Below, in pieces: positions 28,062 through 35,246 of a stretch of DNA of 64,000 bases. Both the position numbers and the translations under genes were made by a program. The notes beneath the pieces are model-generated. The model ran no database searches. It was not told where the DNA came from and saw nothing but the letters and a program-made list of their open reading frames with translations. The DNA comes from Aromatoleum aromaticum EbN1 (GTDB taxonomy: Bacteria > Pseudomonadota > Gammaproteobacteria > Burkholderiales > Rhodocyclaceae): assembly GCF_000025965.1 (NCBI RefSeq), contig NC_006513.1, positions 558,001-622,000 of the forward strand, written 5' to 3'. Numbering within the stretch: the stretch's first letter is position 1; every line of letters begins with the position of its first letter.

Positions 28062-29840
28062 ATGAAATCCACGTCCGACCGCAAGCAACCCCGGCGCCTC
28101 AAAGCGGCCTTCATCGGCCCATTCGCGATCGTGCTCACCTTCATCATGGGCGTGTTCCTCGTCTCCACCTACATGGTCAAGGTACGCATCCTCGACCGGG
28201 ATCTGGCCGAGCGATCGGAGGCGGTCGCCAAGCTGCTCGCCCAGAAGCTGGACAAGGAGGCAAGCCTGATGCGCGCGGTGCTGCGCGCGATGATGGGCAA
28301 CCGTGTCGTCGAATCCGCCTTCACCGCTCGGGACCGCAATGCGTTGACGCAGGAAGCAGGATCCTTGTTCCAGGTTCTGCGCGCCGACCATCTGATCACC
28401 CATTTGTATTTCATCGGCCACGACCTCGTGACCCTGCTCCGCCTGCATAGTCCCAACGAATTCGGCGACGAGATCCACCGCGCCACGATGCTGATGGCCC
28501 GTGACCGAGAGCAGACGGTGAGGGGGCTCGAACTCGGTCCGATGGGCACGCTCACGCTGAGGCTGGTCATGCCGTGGCGACAAGGCGAGCGCGTCCTCGG
28601 CTATCTCGAGATCGGGCAGGAAATCGAGCATCTGCTCGGCGAGATACGCGCCAGCCTGTCGGTGGACCTGCTCGTGCTGGTCGACAAGCGCTACCTGCTG
28701 CCGGCGCAGTGGGCGCGTGGCCTCACGCTGATGGACCGGAGCGGAGACTGGGAGCGGTTTGGCAGTCACGTGCCCATTGCGCAAACCGTCGACCAGGTTC
28801 CGCAGGCGTTGACAGCGGCACTCGCCGACGACCTGCGCTCCGGGCGGCAGGCGGAGATCGAAGACGGCGGCCGTGCGCTGCACCTGGCCATGCTGCCCCT
28901 CGAGGATGCCGGCGGAAGGCGCATTGGCGACGTGCTCGTGGTGCGCGACATCACCGAGCTGCAATCGACCTTCCGCTCGTCGATGGCGTTGGTCACCCTG
29001 CTTTGCCTGCTGGCGGCCGCCGGCGTCCTCGGCCTGTTCTATTATTCGCTCGAACGAGTCGAGCGCGACTACCGGCGGCAACACGATCTGGAGCGCCAGT
29101 TGCTGCGCATCGGCAGCGAGCATCAGCGCATGCTCCAGATCGAGAAGCTTTCGGCCCTGGGGACGATGGTGGGGGGCGTTGCCCACCAATTGAACAATCC
29201 GCTCGTCGGTGTGGTGAACATGGCCCAGCTGGCCACGCGCGAAGTGGAAGACCCGGAGCGTACGCGCGAACTGCTGGGCGAGATTCGCCGCGCCGGGGAA
29301 GATTGCCGGACTCTCGTCCGCCGCATGCTGGAGTTTTCCAAAGTCTCATCGTTCGAAAGCAAGCGCGTCCCGATGGCGCCGCTCATCGAGGAGACGGTCC
29401 TGCTCTTCCGCCAGACGGGAAGTCACCGCATGCCGGTCGACATCGAGCTTCCCGATCAGTCGGTGGTGCTGCGGGTCGACCCGATCCTGATCCGTCACGC
29501 GTTGTTCAACCTCCTGCTCAATGCCGCGCAGGCCACCGCCAATGATGCCGCCATCACCATTGCGCTCGAACGCGAGACCAACACGGCCAGCGGGGCGCCG
29601 GGCTGGTCCTTGTCGGTCAGCGACCGGGGCACGGGTATCGCTCGCGAGCTCATTGACAAGGTCTTCGAGCCCTTCTTCACGACGCGTGCCGAAGGCACGG
29701 GCCTCGGTTTGCCGGTGGTGCAGCACGTGGCCTTGATGCATGAGGGACAGGTGACCGTCAGCGCACGGGAGGGTGGTGGCACGCGTTTTGCGCTCTGGCT
29801 GCACGAACCCGAGGTGGAGAGTGCCAGTGATGTTGCCTAA
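28062..29840 (+). CDS. Sensor histidine kinase with dCache-type periplasmic domain
   Basis: A 592-residue membrane kinase. TM1 is about residues 14-38. The periplasmic sensor (about 40-305) has the dCache_3 pattern (THLYFIGHDLVTLLRLH, then RGLELGPMGTLTLRLV and GYLEIGQEIEHL). TM2 is about 307-328. The H box GGVAHQLNNPLVG carries His375, followed by NLLLNAAQA, DRGTGIA, FEPFFTT and GTGLGLPVVQHV. The NtrB-like transmitter pairs with the overlapping sigma54 regulator (11-nt overlap). The ligand is unknown; position suggests it senses the substrate of the downstream molybdoenzyme. Confidence 0.87.
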   Translation: MKSTSDRKQPRRLKAAFIGPFAIVLTFIMGVFLVSTYMVKVRILDRDLAERSEAVAKLLAQKLDKEASLMRAVLRAMMGNRVVESAFTARDRNALTQEAGSLFQVLRADHLITHLYFIGHDLVTLLRLHSPNEFGDEIHRATMLMARDREQTVRGLELGPMGTLTLRLVMPWRQGERVLGYLEIGQEIEHLLGEIRASLSVDLLVLVDKRYLLPAQWARGLTLMDRSGDWERFGSHVPIAQTVDQVPQALTAALADDLRSGRQAEIEDGGRALHLAMLPLEDAGGRRIGDVLVVRDITELQSTFRSSMALVTLLCLLAAAGVLGLFYYSLERVERDYRRQHDLERQLLRIGSEHQRMLQIEKLSALGTMVGGVAHQLNNPLVGVVNMAQLATREVEDPERTRELLGEIRRAGEDCRTLVRRMLEFSKVSSFESKRVPMAPLIEETVLLFRQTGSHRMPVDIELPDQSVVLRVDPILIRHALFNLLLNAAQATANDAAITIALERETNTASGAPGWSLSVSDRGTGIARELIDKVFEPFFTTRAEGTGLGLPVVQHVALMHEGQVTVSAREGGGTRFALWLHEPEVESASDVA

Positions 29841-31209
29841 ACTCCTCGTGGTCGATGACGACCACTACACGCGCACGCTCATCAGGCGCCTGCTGGACAA
29901 GTCGGCGGAAGTGCACGTGGCCGCCGACGGTGCCGAGGCGCGCCGTCGATTCGCCGCGGAGGACTTCAACCTGGTGTTGATGGACCAGTGCCTGCCTGCG
30001 GACAACGGCCTCGAGCTGCTGCGGGAGTTCCGCGCGCAGCGGCCGAAGATGGTCGCGATCCTCATCACCGGCTTCGCCGACGTGCGCGACGCGGTGGCGG
30101 CGGTACGCGAGGGTCTGTTCGACTACCTGACCAAGCCCTTCGAGGATCTCGAAGCCCTCGAGGCGGTGATCGGCAAGGCCCTCGAGATGGACGGCGCCTA
30201 CCGCGAGATCGACGTCCTGCGGACTCGCCTGGCGGCGGAAGCCGGCGCTCCGGTGATTGTCGGCGGGTCGCCGGCGATGGAGCGGCTGCTCGCTCAAGTC
30301 CGCCAGGTGGCGGGGCTCGACACCACGGTCTTGCTGGAGGGAGAAAGCGGAACCGGCAAGGACGTCATCGCCAAGCTCATGCATGCCTGGAGCGGTCGAA
30401 GCGCACGACCGTTTCTCGAGCTCAATTGCGGCGGGCTGCCGGAGACCTTGCTGGAGAGCCTGCTCTTCGGCTACGAGAAAGGGGCCTTCACCGGCGCCAC
30501 CCAGGCCACCACCGGCTACTTCGAGAAGGCCCATGGCGGCAACCTGTTTCTCGACGAGATTGCCGACATGAGCCCCAAGCTGCAGAGCAGCCTGTTGCGC
30601 GTGCTGCAGGACCACACCTTCACCCGCATCGGCAGCACCCAGCCGCGCCCCACCGATTTTCGCCTCATCTGTGCCACCAACCGCCCCCTCGCCGCCGAAG
30701 TCAAGGCCGGCCGCTTCCGCGAGGACCTGTATTTCCGCATCAACGTGATACCGGTACGGCTGCCTCCGCTGCGCGAGCGCGACGGCGACGTCATTCGCCT
30801 CGCCGTCCATTTTCTCGATCATTTCAACGCCAAGTTCGGCAAGCAGTGCGGCCCCTTTTCGCCGGCGGCGGTGCGGGCGATGGAAACCTGCAGCTGGCGG
30901 GGCAACGTGCGCCAACTGCAGCATTGCGTCGAGCGTCTCGTCGCACTGCATCCCGGCGGGCCGATCGACTTCCTGCACCTTTGCCCGGGCTGCGACCAAG
31001 GGGGCGACCGCCGCGCGTCCAACTGCACCGCTTCCGGTAAAGCGATACCGCTGGGCTACCAGGACGCTCGCGCCGAGTTCGAGCGCGATTATCTGCGCAG
31101 CCTGTTCGATTCGGCGGGCGGCAACATGTCCGAAGCGGCTCGCCTGAGCGGTATCCCGCGGCAGAATCTGTATGTGCGCATGAAGCGCTGGGGCTATGTC
31201 ACTGAATAA
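29830..31209 (+). CDS. Sigma54-dependent response regulator of the respiratory module
   Basis: A 459-residue NtrC-family activator. The receiver has acceptor Asp52 (VLMDQCLPADNG). The AAA+ domain has Walker A GESGTGKD at 171-178 and GAFTGA at 218-223, so sigma54 contact is intact. The C-terminal Fis-type HTH is GNMSEAARLSGIPRQNLYVRMKRW. Between the AAA+ domain and the HTH lies a cysteine trio, Cys385-x2-Cys388-x10-Cys399, unusual for the family. It is translationally coupled to the kinase. A TGTC-N10-GACA palindrome covers its stop codon, and a sigma54 promoter lies just downstream. Confidence 0.88.
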   Translation: MLPKLLVVDDDHYTRTLIRRLLDKSAEVHVAADGAEARRRFAAEDFNLVLMDQCLPADNGLELLREFRAQRPKMVAILITGFADVRDAVAAVREGLFDYLTKPFEDLEALEAVIGKALEMDGAYREIDVLRTRLAAEAGAPVIVGGSPAMERLLAQVRQVAGLDTTVLLEGESGTGKDVIAKLMHAWSGRSARPFLELNCGGLPETLLESLLFGYEKGAFTGATQATTGYFEKAHGGNLFLDEIADMSPKLQSSLLRVLQDHTFTRIGSTQPRPTDFRLICATNRPLAAEVKAGRFREDLYFRINVIPVRLPPLRERDGDVIRLAVHFLDHFNAKFGKQCGPFSPAAVRAMETCSWRGNVRQLQHCVERLVALHPGGPIDFLHLCPGCDQGGDRRASNCTASGKAIPLGYQDARAEFERDYLRSLFDSAGGNMSEAARLSGIPRQNLYVRMKRWGYVTE

Positions 31210-31214
31210 CGACA
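31197..31214. promoter_or_regulatory. Enhancer-type palindrome TGTC-N10-GACA ahead of the respiratory genes
   Basis: A perfect palindrome straddling the stop codon of the sigma54 regulator, centred 97 bp upstream of the -12 element of the downstream promoter. It is the same motif as the GlrR-type sites elsewhere in the window. The bound protein could be the adjacent regulator or GlrR. Confidence 0.6.
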
Positions 31215-31255
31215 GCTGACTTATTCCAATGACACGGCACCTGCCGATGTAAAGC

Positions 31256-31268
31256 CATCAAACCTTTG
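31256..31268 (+). promoter_or_regulatory. IHF-like site between enhancer and sigma54 promoter
   Basis: CATCAAACCTTTG matches WATCAA-N4-TTR at every position but the first. Its centre is about 40 bp upstream of the -12 element, the same spacing as the IHF site ahead of the BON gene. Confidence 0.55.
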
Positions 31269-31288
31269 AACAACAAGGCATTGCACTT

Positions 31289-31304
31289 TGGCATGAGGCT
31301 TGCT
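31289..31304 (+). promoter_or_regulatory. Sigma54 (-24/-12) promoter of the respiratory operon
   Basis: TGGCATGAGGCTTGCT differs from TGGCACG-N4-TTGCW at a single fixed position and keeps exact spacing. Predicted start is about 31315, some 27 bp ahead of the haem-protein ATG, which is preceded by GAGGGAGAA. Confidence 0.82.
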
Positions 31305-31341
31305 GTTCTCTCGATACTACATTCCGTCGAGGGAGAACTTC

Positions 31342-32631
31342 ATGAACAAGAGTGCGTTGATTCTCAGCTGTGCCGTGCTGGTTGCCGGTGCTGCTTCCGC
31401 TGCCGATCCCGCCACCATCGACTGGTCCAAGATTCCCGCGGTCAAGGTGCCGCTGTTCTATCCCGGCCAGTCCTCATATGAGTGGCTGCGCAGCGCCGAT
31501 CACAAGAAGGCGCAAAAGGAAACCATCGAGGGTCAGGCCTGTATCTCCTGTCACAAGAACGAAGAGAAGGCCCTGGGCGAGAAACTGGTCAAGGGCGGCG
31601 ATCTCGAGCCGATGCCGGTCAAGGGCAAGAACGGTTTCCTGGAGCTCTCCGTCCAAGCCGCCTACGACGCCAAGAACGCGTACTTCCGCTACCAGTGGAA
31701 GACCAACGGCAAGGCCGGCATCGAATATCCCTACTACCGCTTCGACGGCAAGGCATGGAAGGTTCACGGCGGACCGCGCCTCGACCAAGCCGTTCAGGAC
31801 GGCCAGCAGCCGGCCATCTATGAAGACCGCCTGTCGATGATGGTGGACGACGGCAAGGTGCCGATGTTCGCCCAGCAGGGTTGCTGGCTGAGCTGCCACG
31901 AAGGCGAGCGCGACCTGAATGCCGCCACCAAGGAAGAAGCGGCGGACAACGGTCTCCTGAAGGCGATCAAGAAGACCGACGTGCGCAAGTATCTGCCGGC
32001 CAGCCGCAGCGATCCGCAGGATTGGACGACCGGCAAGTCGCCCGACGAAATCGCCAGGATCAAGACCGCGGGCGGCTTCGTCGATCTCATCCAGTGGCGT
32101 GCCCACCGCACCAATCCGGTCAGCATGGCCGACGACGGCTACGTGCTCGAATACCGCAACTTCGACGCCGGCAAGAACGCGTTCGCCTCCAACATGGACG
32201 GCACCACGAAGCAACCCAAGTTCATGTTCGACACAGCAAAGTTCGGTGCCCGGGCAGTGGCCGTGGCCGACCTCGGCAAGAAGGACCACTTCCTGATCAA
32301 GGGGGCGAATGCCGTTCCCTTCGATCCGAACGCGGGCTGGAAAGAGGGTGACCTGCTGCCGCGCTATGTGCTGAGCGCAGCCGAAGCCGCCGGTTCGGGC
32401 GCCGACAACAAGGCCAGCGGGAGCTGGAACAACGGCGTGTGGACGGTGGTGCTGGTGCGGCCGTTGAACCTCGCCAACGACGACGACAAGGCCTTCGCCG
32501 AGGGCAAGGTGTACAACGTCGGCTTTGCCGTCCATGACGACAACATCACGACGCGTGGCCACCAGGTCTCCTTCGTCAGGACCGTCGGCATCGGCACCAA
32601 GGCCGACATCCAGGCCGTCAAGCTTCCGTAA
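31342..32631 (+). CDS. Periplasmic haem-binding protein, ethylbenzene-dehydrogenase gamma-type domain
   Basis: A 429-residue exported protein (signal peptide 1-20, ASA/ADP). The body resembles the cytochrome c-552/DMSO-reductase-like haem-binding (EB_dh) family: FRYQWKT...GIEYPYYRFDGKAW, and the C-terminal WTVVLVRPLN plus NVGFAVHDDN block. It has one canonical haem c motif, Cys67-x2-Cys70-His71 (CISCH), and an atypical Cys181-x3-Cys185-His186 (CWLSCH). It is therefore likely an electron carrier or docking subunit in the periplasm. It is the first gene after the sigma54 promoter and precedes the NapC-type cytochrome. Family membership is by pattern recall; a redox role is inferred. Confidence 0.8.
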   Translation: MNKSALILSCAVLVAGAASAADPATIDWSKIPAVKVPLFYPGQSSYEWLRSADHKKAQKETIEGQACISCHKNEEKALGEKLVKGGDLEPMPVKGKNGFLELSVQAAYDAKNAYFRYQWKTNGKAGIEYPYYRFDGKAWKVHGGPRLDQAVQDGQQPAIYEDRLSMMVDDGKVPMFAQQGCWLSCHEGERDLNAATKEEAADNGLLKAIKKTDVRKYLPASRSDPQDWTTGKSPDEIARIKTAGGFVDLIQWRAHRTNPVSMADDGYVLEYRNFDAGKNAFASNMDGTTKQPKFMFDTAKFGARAVAVADLGKKDHFLIKGANAVPFDPNAGWKEGDLLPRYVLSAAEAAGSGADNKASGSWNNGVWTVVLVRPLNLANDDDKAFAEGKVYNVGFAVHDDNITTRGHQVSFVRTVGIGTKADIQAVKLP

Positions 32632-32638
32632 CCCGAGC

Positions 32639-32667
32639 GCGCCCGACCGTCCGACGCGGTCGGGCGC
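32639..32667 (+). terminator. Strong intra-operon hairpin after the haem-protein gene
   Basis: A perfect 11-bp GC-rich stem (32639-32649 pairs with 32657-32667, 7-nt loop) starts 8 bp past the stop codon and is followed only by ATTCCG. It could attenuate transcription or protect the upstream mRNA 3' end, giving more haem protein than downstream subunits. Confidence 0.55.
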
Positions 32668-32680
32668 ATTCCGTGGCCCT

Positions 32681-32715
32681 GAGTAACCGTCGCGGCCACC
32701 CCAAGACGGTTACTC
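32681..32715 (+). repeat. Hairpin repeat, copy A
   Basis: A perfect 11-bp stem (32681-32691 pairs with 32705-32715) encloses a 13-nt loop containing GGCCACCCCAA. The same loop core recurs in copies B and C. Copy B keeps the stem with different bases, so the structure is conserved. Further GC-rich inverted repeats fill the rest of the 206-bp gap to the NapC gene. Confidence 0.6.
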
Positions 32716-32837
32716 GCCTCCGCCGGGGCGAGGCGGGGGTTCCCGGAGCACCGCTCCGTGCCAGCCGAACGGGCTGGCTGCGCAAGGCCAGCCCTCCAGA
32801 GCATAGCGATGGGGCACACACGACGGGGAGATCTACC

Positions 32838-33446
32838 GTGCAGCTTTCGAAATACATGACGCCCCGCAACCTGAAGATTGCAGGCGCGATCGCCGTGGTG
32901 GCGGTGCTGGGCTGGTGCTTGGCATTCGAAACCGTGACGCGCAAGGTCGTGGCGGTCGATGCGGTCTGCACCGCGTGCCATCTGCCGTGGGAATTCGCCT
33001 CGACGGCACGCTTGTCGGCGACCAAACCGCACCCCGCGACGCCGGAGGGCGGGCAGGCCGCCTGTGTCGATTGCCACCTGCCCGCGGGATTCCTCAACTC
33101 CGCCAACGCCTGGTTTCATTTCGTCAGCCTGACCGATCTCTTCGGCCACTTCCGGGACATCGACGGCGAGCGCAAGGGCGAGTACGTCACGATGCGCGCC
33201 AAGACCGCCTATCGGGTGCGCGACCGGTTGCATGAGTCGGACAGCAGTACCTGTCGCAACTGCCATGTCGAAAGCGAGATCAAGCCCAAGCGCGAGCGCG
33301 GCATCAACGCCCACCAACTTGCGCTCGACGAGAAGAAAACCTGTATCGAGTGTCACTACAACCTGGTCCACCGCAGCGTCGATCTGAAGAAGAGCGCCGC
33401 GGCCGGCGGCGAGGCGGACGCGCCCGAGGCGAGGAGCGAAAAATGA
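32838..33446 (+). CDS. NapC/NirT-type membrane-anchored tetrahaem cytochrome c
   Basis: A 202-residue quinol-oxidising cytochrome. A single N-terminal anchor lies at about residues 12-30. Four CxxCH motifs are at Cys44 (CTACH), Cys76 (CVDCH), Cys139 (CRNCH) and Cys169 (CIECH), matching the family's four haems and length. The GTG start has GGGGAG 8 bases upstream; an ATG six codons later is the alternative. It normally passes electrons from quinol to a periplasmic reductase. The last codons overlap the Fe-S subunit start (ATGA), so the two are co-translated. Confidence 0.9.
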   Translation: MQLSKYMTPRNLKIAGAIAVVAVLGWCLAFETVTRKVVAVDAVCTACHLPWEFASTARLSATKPHPATPEGGQAACVDCHLPAGFLNSANAWFHFVSLTDLFGHFRDIDGERKGEYVTMRAKTAYRVRDRLHESDSSTCRNCHVESEIKPKRERGINAHQLALDEKKTCIECHYNLVHRSVDLKKSAAAGGEADAPEARSEK

Positions 33447-34210
33447 GCGACGCACACGACGACCAACCTAACGGACGCCGCAAGTTCGTCACGGCCCTGG
33501 CCGCAGGCGCGACAGCGACCGCGGTGGCTTTGACGGCCAGGGCCAAGCCCGAGGACCGGGGCGCGGCCAGCGAAGGAAAGGCCATCCAGTACGGCATGCT
33601 GATCGATGTGCGTCGCTGCATCGGTTGCCATTCCTGCACCGTCGCCTGCAAGAGCGAGCACGACGTGCCGGCCGGGGTGAACCGCAGCTGGGTCGAGTAC
33701 GTGGAGAAGGGCGAATATCCGAACGTCGCCCGCAGTTTCCTGCCGCGGCTGTGCAACCACTGCTCGGTCCCGCAGTGCGTTAGCGTGTGCCCGACGGGCG
33801 CCACTTACAAGCGCCCGGAGGATGGCGTGGTGGTCGTCGACTCCGGGGTCTGCATCGGCTGCAAGTACTGCATCCAGGCCTGCCCTTACGACGCGCGCTT
33901 TCTCAATCCTCATACCGGCTTTGCCGACAAGTGCGATTTCTGTATCGGCCGCGTGACCAACGGGCTGGTACCGGCCTGCGTCGAGACCTGCATCGGCGGC
34001 GCGCGCATCTTCGGCGAAGTGAGTGACCCTGACAGCACGATCTCCCGGCTGATCGCGAAAAATCCCGTCACCGTGTTGCGGCGGGAGATGGGAACCATGC
34101 CCAACGTGTATTACATCGGCGCGGACCACTCCGACGAGAGCGACGCCCGTCGCCCGGAGGTGCGCTATGTCCGCGTCACGACCCACCGCCCGCAGCTCAA
34201 GAGGAGATGA
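33443..34210 (+). CDS. Tat-exported four-[4Fe-4S] ferredoxin subunit (TtrB/PhsB/PsrB type)
   Basis: A 255-residue electron-transfer subunit. The Tat signal GRRKFVTALAAGAT is at residues 11-24. Sixteen cysteines form four clusters: 59/62/65/69, 104/107/112/116, 137/140/143/147 and 164/167/179/183. This is the beta subunit of molybdopterin oxidoreductases that pair with an NrfD-type membrane protein; TtrB of tetrathionate reductase also carries a Tat signal. It lies between the NapC gene (4-nt overlap) and the NrfD gene (4-bp gap). Confidence 0.92.
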   Translation: MSDAHDDQPNGRRKFVTALAAGATATAVALTARAKPEDRGAASEGKAIQYGMLIDVRRCIGCHSCTVACKSEHDVPAGVNRSWVEYVEKGEYPNVARSFLPRLCNHCSVPQCVSVCPTGATYKRPEDGVVVVDSGVCIGCKYCIQACPYDARFLNPHTGFADKCDFCIGRVTNGLVPACVETCIGGARIFGEVSDPDSTISRLIAKNPVTVLRREMGTMPNVYYIGADHSDESDARRPEVRYVRVTTHRPQLKRR

Positions 34211-34214
34211 GGCC

Positions 34215-35153
34215 ATGGAAGCGGAACTGACCTGGGGTTTGCCCGTCATCGCCTATCTCTTCATGGCGGGCGCGGGAGCCGGCGCGGTGGTGGTATCGGC
34301 GTCGGTGTTGTTGCGCGGCGGCGGTTTCGGCCCGTCGCGGGAGGCGGTGGCCCGCTACGGGGCGCTCATCGGCCCCTTGCCGGTGATCCTCGGCACCGCG
34401 CTGATCGTGTTCGAGCTCGGTGCGCCGTTTCGCGCGTTCAATCTGTTCAAGGTGATCAACCTGTCGCCGATGTCGATCGGCTCGTGGCTGCTCGGCCTGT
34501 TCATGGTGCTGAGCACACTCTATGCCGCGACCTTTCTCACCCCCGAACGCTGGCGCTGGGCGCGAACGGCCAAGATCGCGCTCGCCTGGATCTGCGTGCC
34601 CATCGGAATCGGCGTGGCGGTCTATACCGGGGTGATGATCGGCGCCATGCCGTCGCGGCCGTTCTGGAATTCACCCATCATCGCCTTCCTGTTCCTGCTG
34701 TCGGCGCTGTCGGCCGGGGTGGCGGCGATCGTGCTGACGATGACCTTGGCGCGCCGGCGCAGCGACGATCACGAGGTGGAACGCGATTTCGAGAACACCT
34801 CCTACCTGCTGACCGCTTCGGATGCCGTCCTGCTCGCCGGCGAACTGATCATCATCTTCCTGTTCATCATGTTCGCCCACCTGACCATCGGCAGCACCAA
34901 GGAGGCGGTGAAAGTCATCCTCTCCGGCGGCCCGCTCGCCACGGCATTCTGGGGCATCGTGGTGGCGCTGGGCATCGTCCTGCCGCTGCTCGTGGAACTG
35001 AAGCTCGTCATGCCGCGGCTGCTGTACAGCCAGGAATTCCGCTCCCATCGCGCATTCGATGTGGCCTTGCCGGTGGCGATCCTCGTCGGCGGTTTCTCGC
35101 TGCGCTACATCGTCGTCGTCGCCGGTCAGATCACCGGCCCGGTCGGACTCTGA
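34215..35153 (+). CDS. NrfD/PsrC-type polytopic membrane subunit
   Basis: A 312-residue integral membrane protein with about eight hydrophobic helices, beginning WGLPVIAYLFMAGAGAGAVV, the usual NrfD start, with FELGAPFRAFNLF and AEL/ELIIIF helices that carry quinone-site acidic residues in relatives. It anchors the Fe-S and catalytic subunits and exchanges electrons with the quinone pool. The ATG has GAGGAGATGA upstream. Hairpin repeat B begins at its stop codon. Direction of electron flow cannot be read. Confidence 0.9.
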   Translation: MEAELTWGLPVIAYLFMAGAGAGAVVVSASVLLRGGGFGPSREAVARYGALIGPLPVILGTALIVFELGAPFRAFNLFKVINLSPMSIGSWLLGLFMVLSTLYAATFLTPERWRWARTAKIALAWICVPIGIGVAVYTGVMIGAMPSRPFWNSPIIAFLFLLSALSAGVAAIVLTMTLARRRSDDHEVERDFENTSYLLTASDAVLLAGELIIIFLFIMFAHLTIGSTKEAVKVILSGGPLATAFWGIVVALGIVLPLLVELKLVMPRLLYSQEFRSHRAFDVALPVAILVGGFSLRYIVVVAGQITGPVGL

Positions 35154-35188
35154 GCAGCTGTCGCCGGGCCGCCCCAAGACAGATGCTC
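35152..35188 (+). repeat. Hairpin repeat, copy B
   Basis: An 11-bp stem with one mismatch (35152-35162 with 35178-35188) encloses GCCGGGCCGCCCCAA. The stem bases differ from copy A but still pair. It starts within the stop codon of the NrfD gene and is followed by a GC-rich CCCCC/GGGGG inverted repeat in the 93-bp gap to the catalytic-subunit gene. Confidence 0.6.
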
Positions 35189-35246
35189 GCCCCCGCGGGG
35201 GGTGGGCGCGGAGCGACGGGGGGCTCGCCTATATGAGGGGTAAGTC

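Noticed and set aside
31127-31144. A second TGTC half-site upstream of the respiratory promoter
   Set aside because: The partner half reads CGCC rather than GACA, so it does not form the palindrome.
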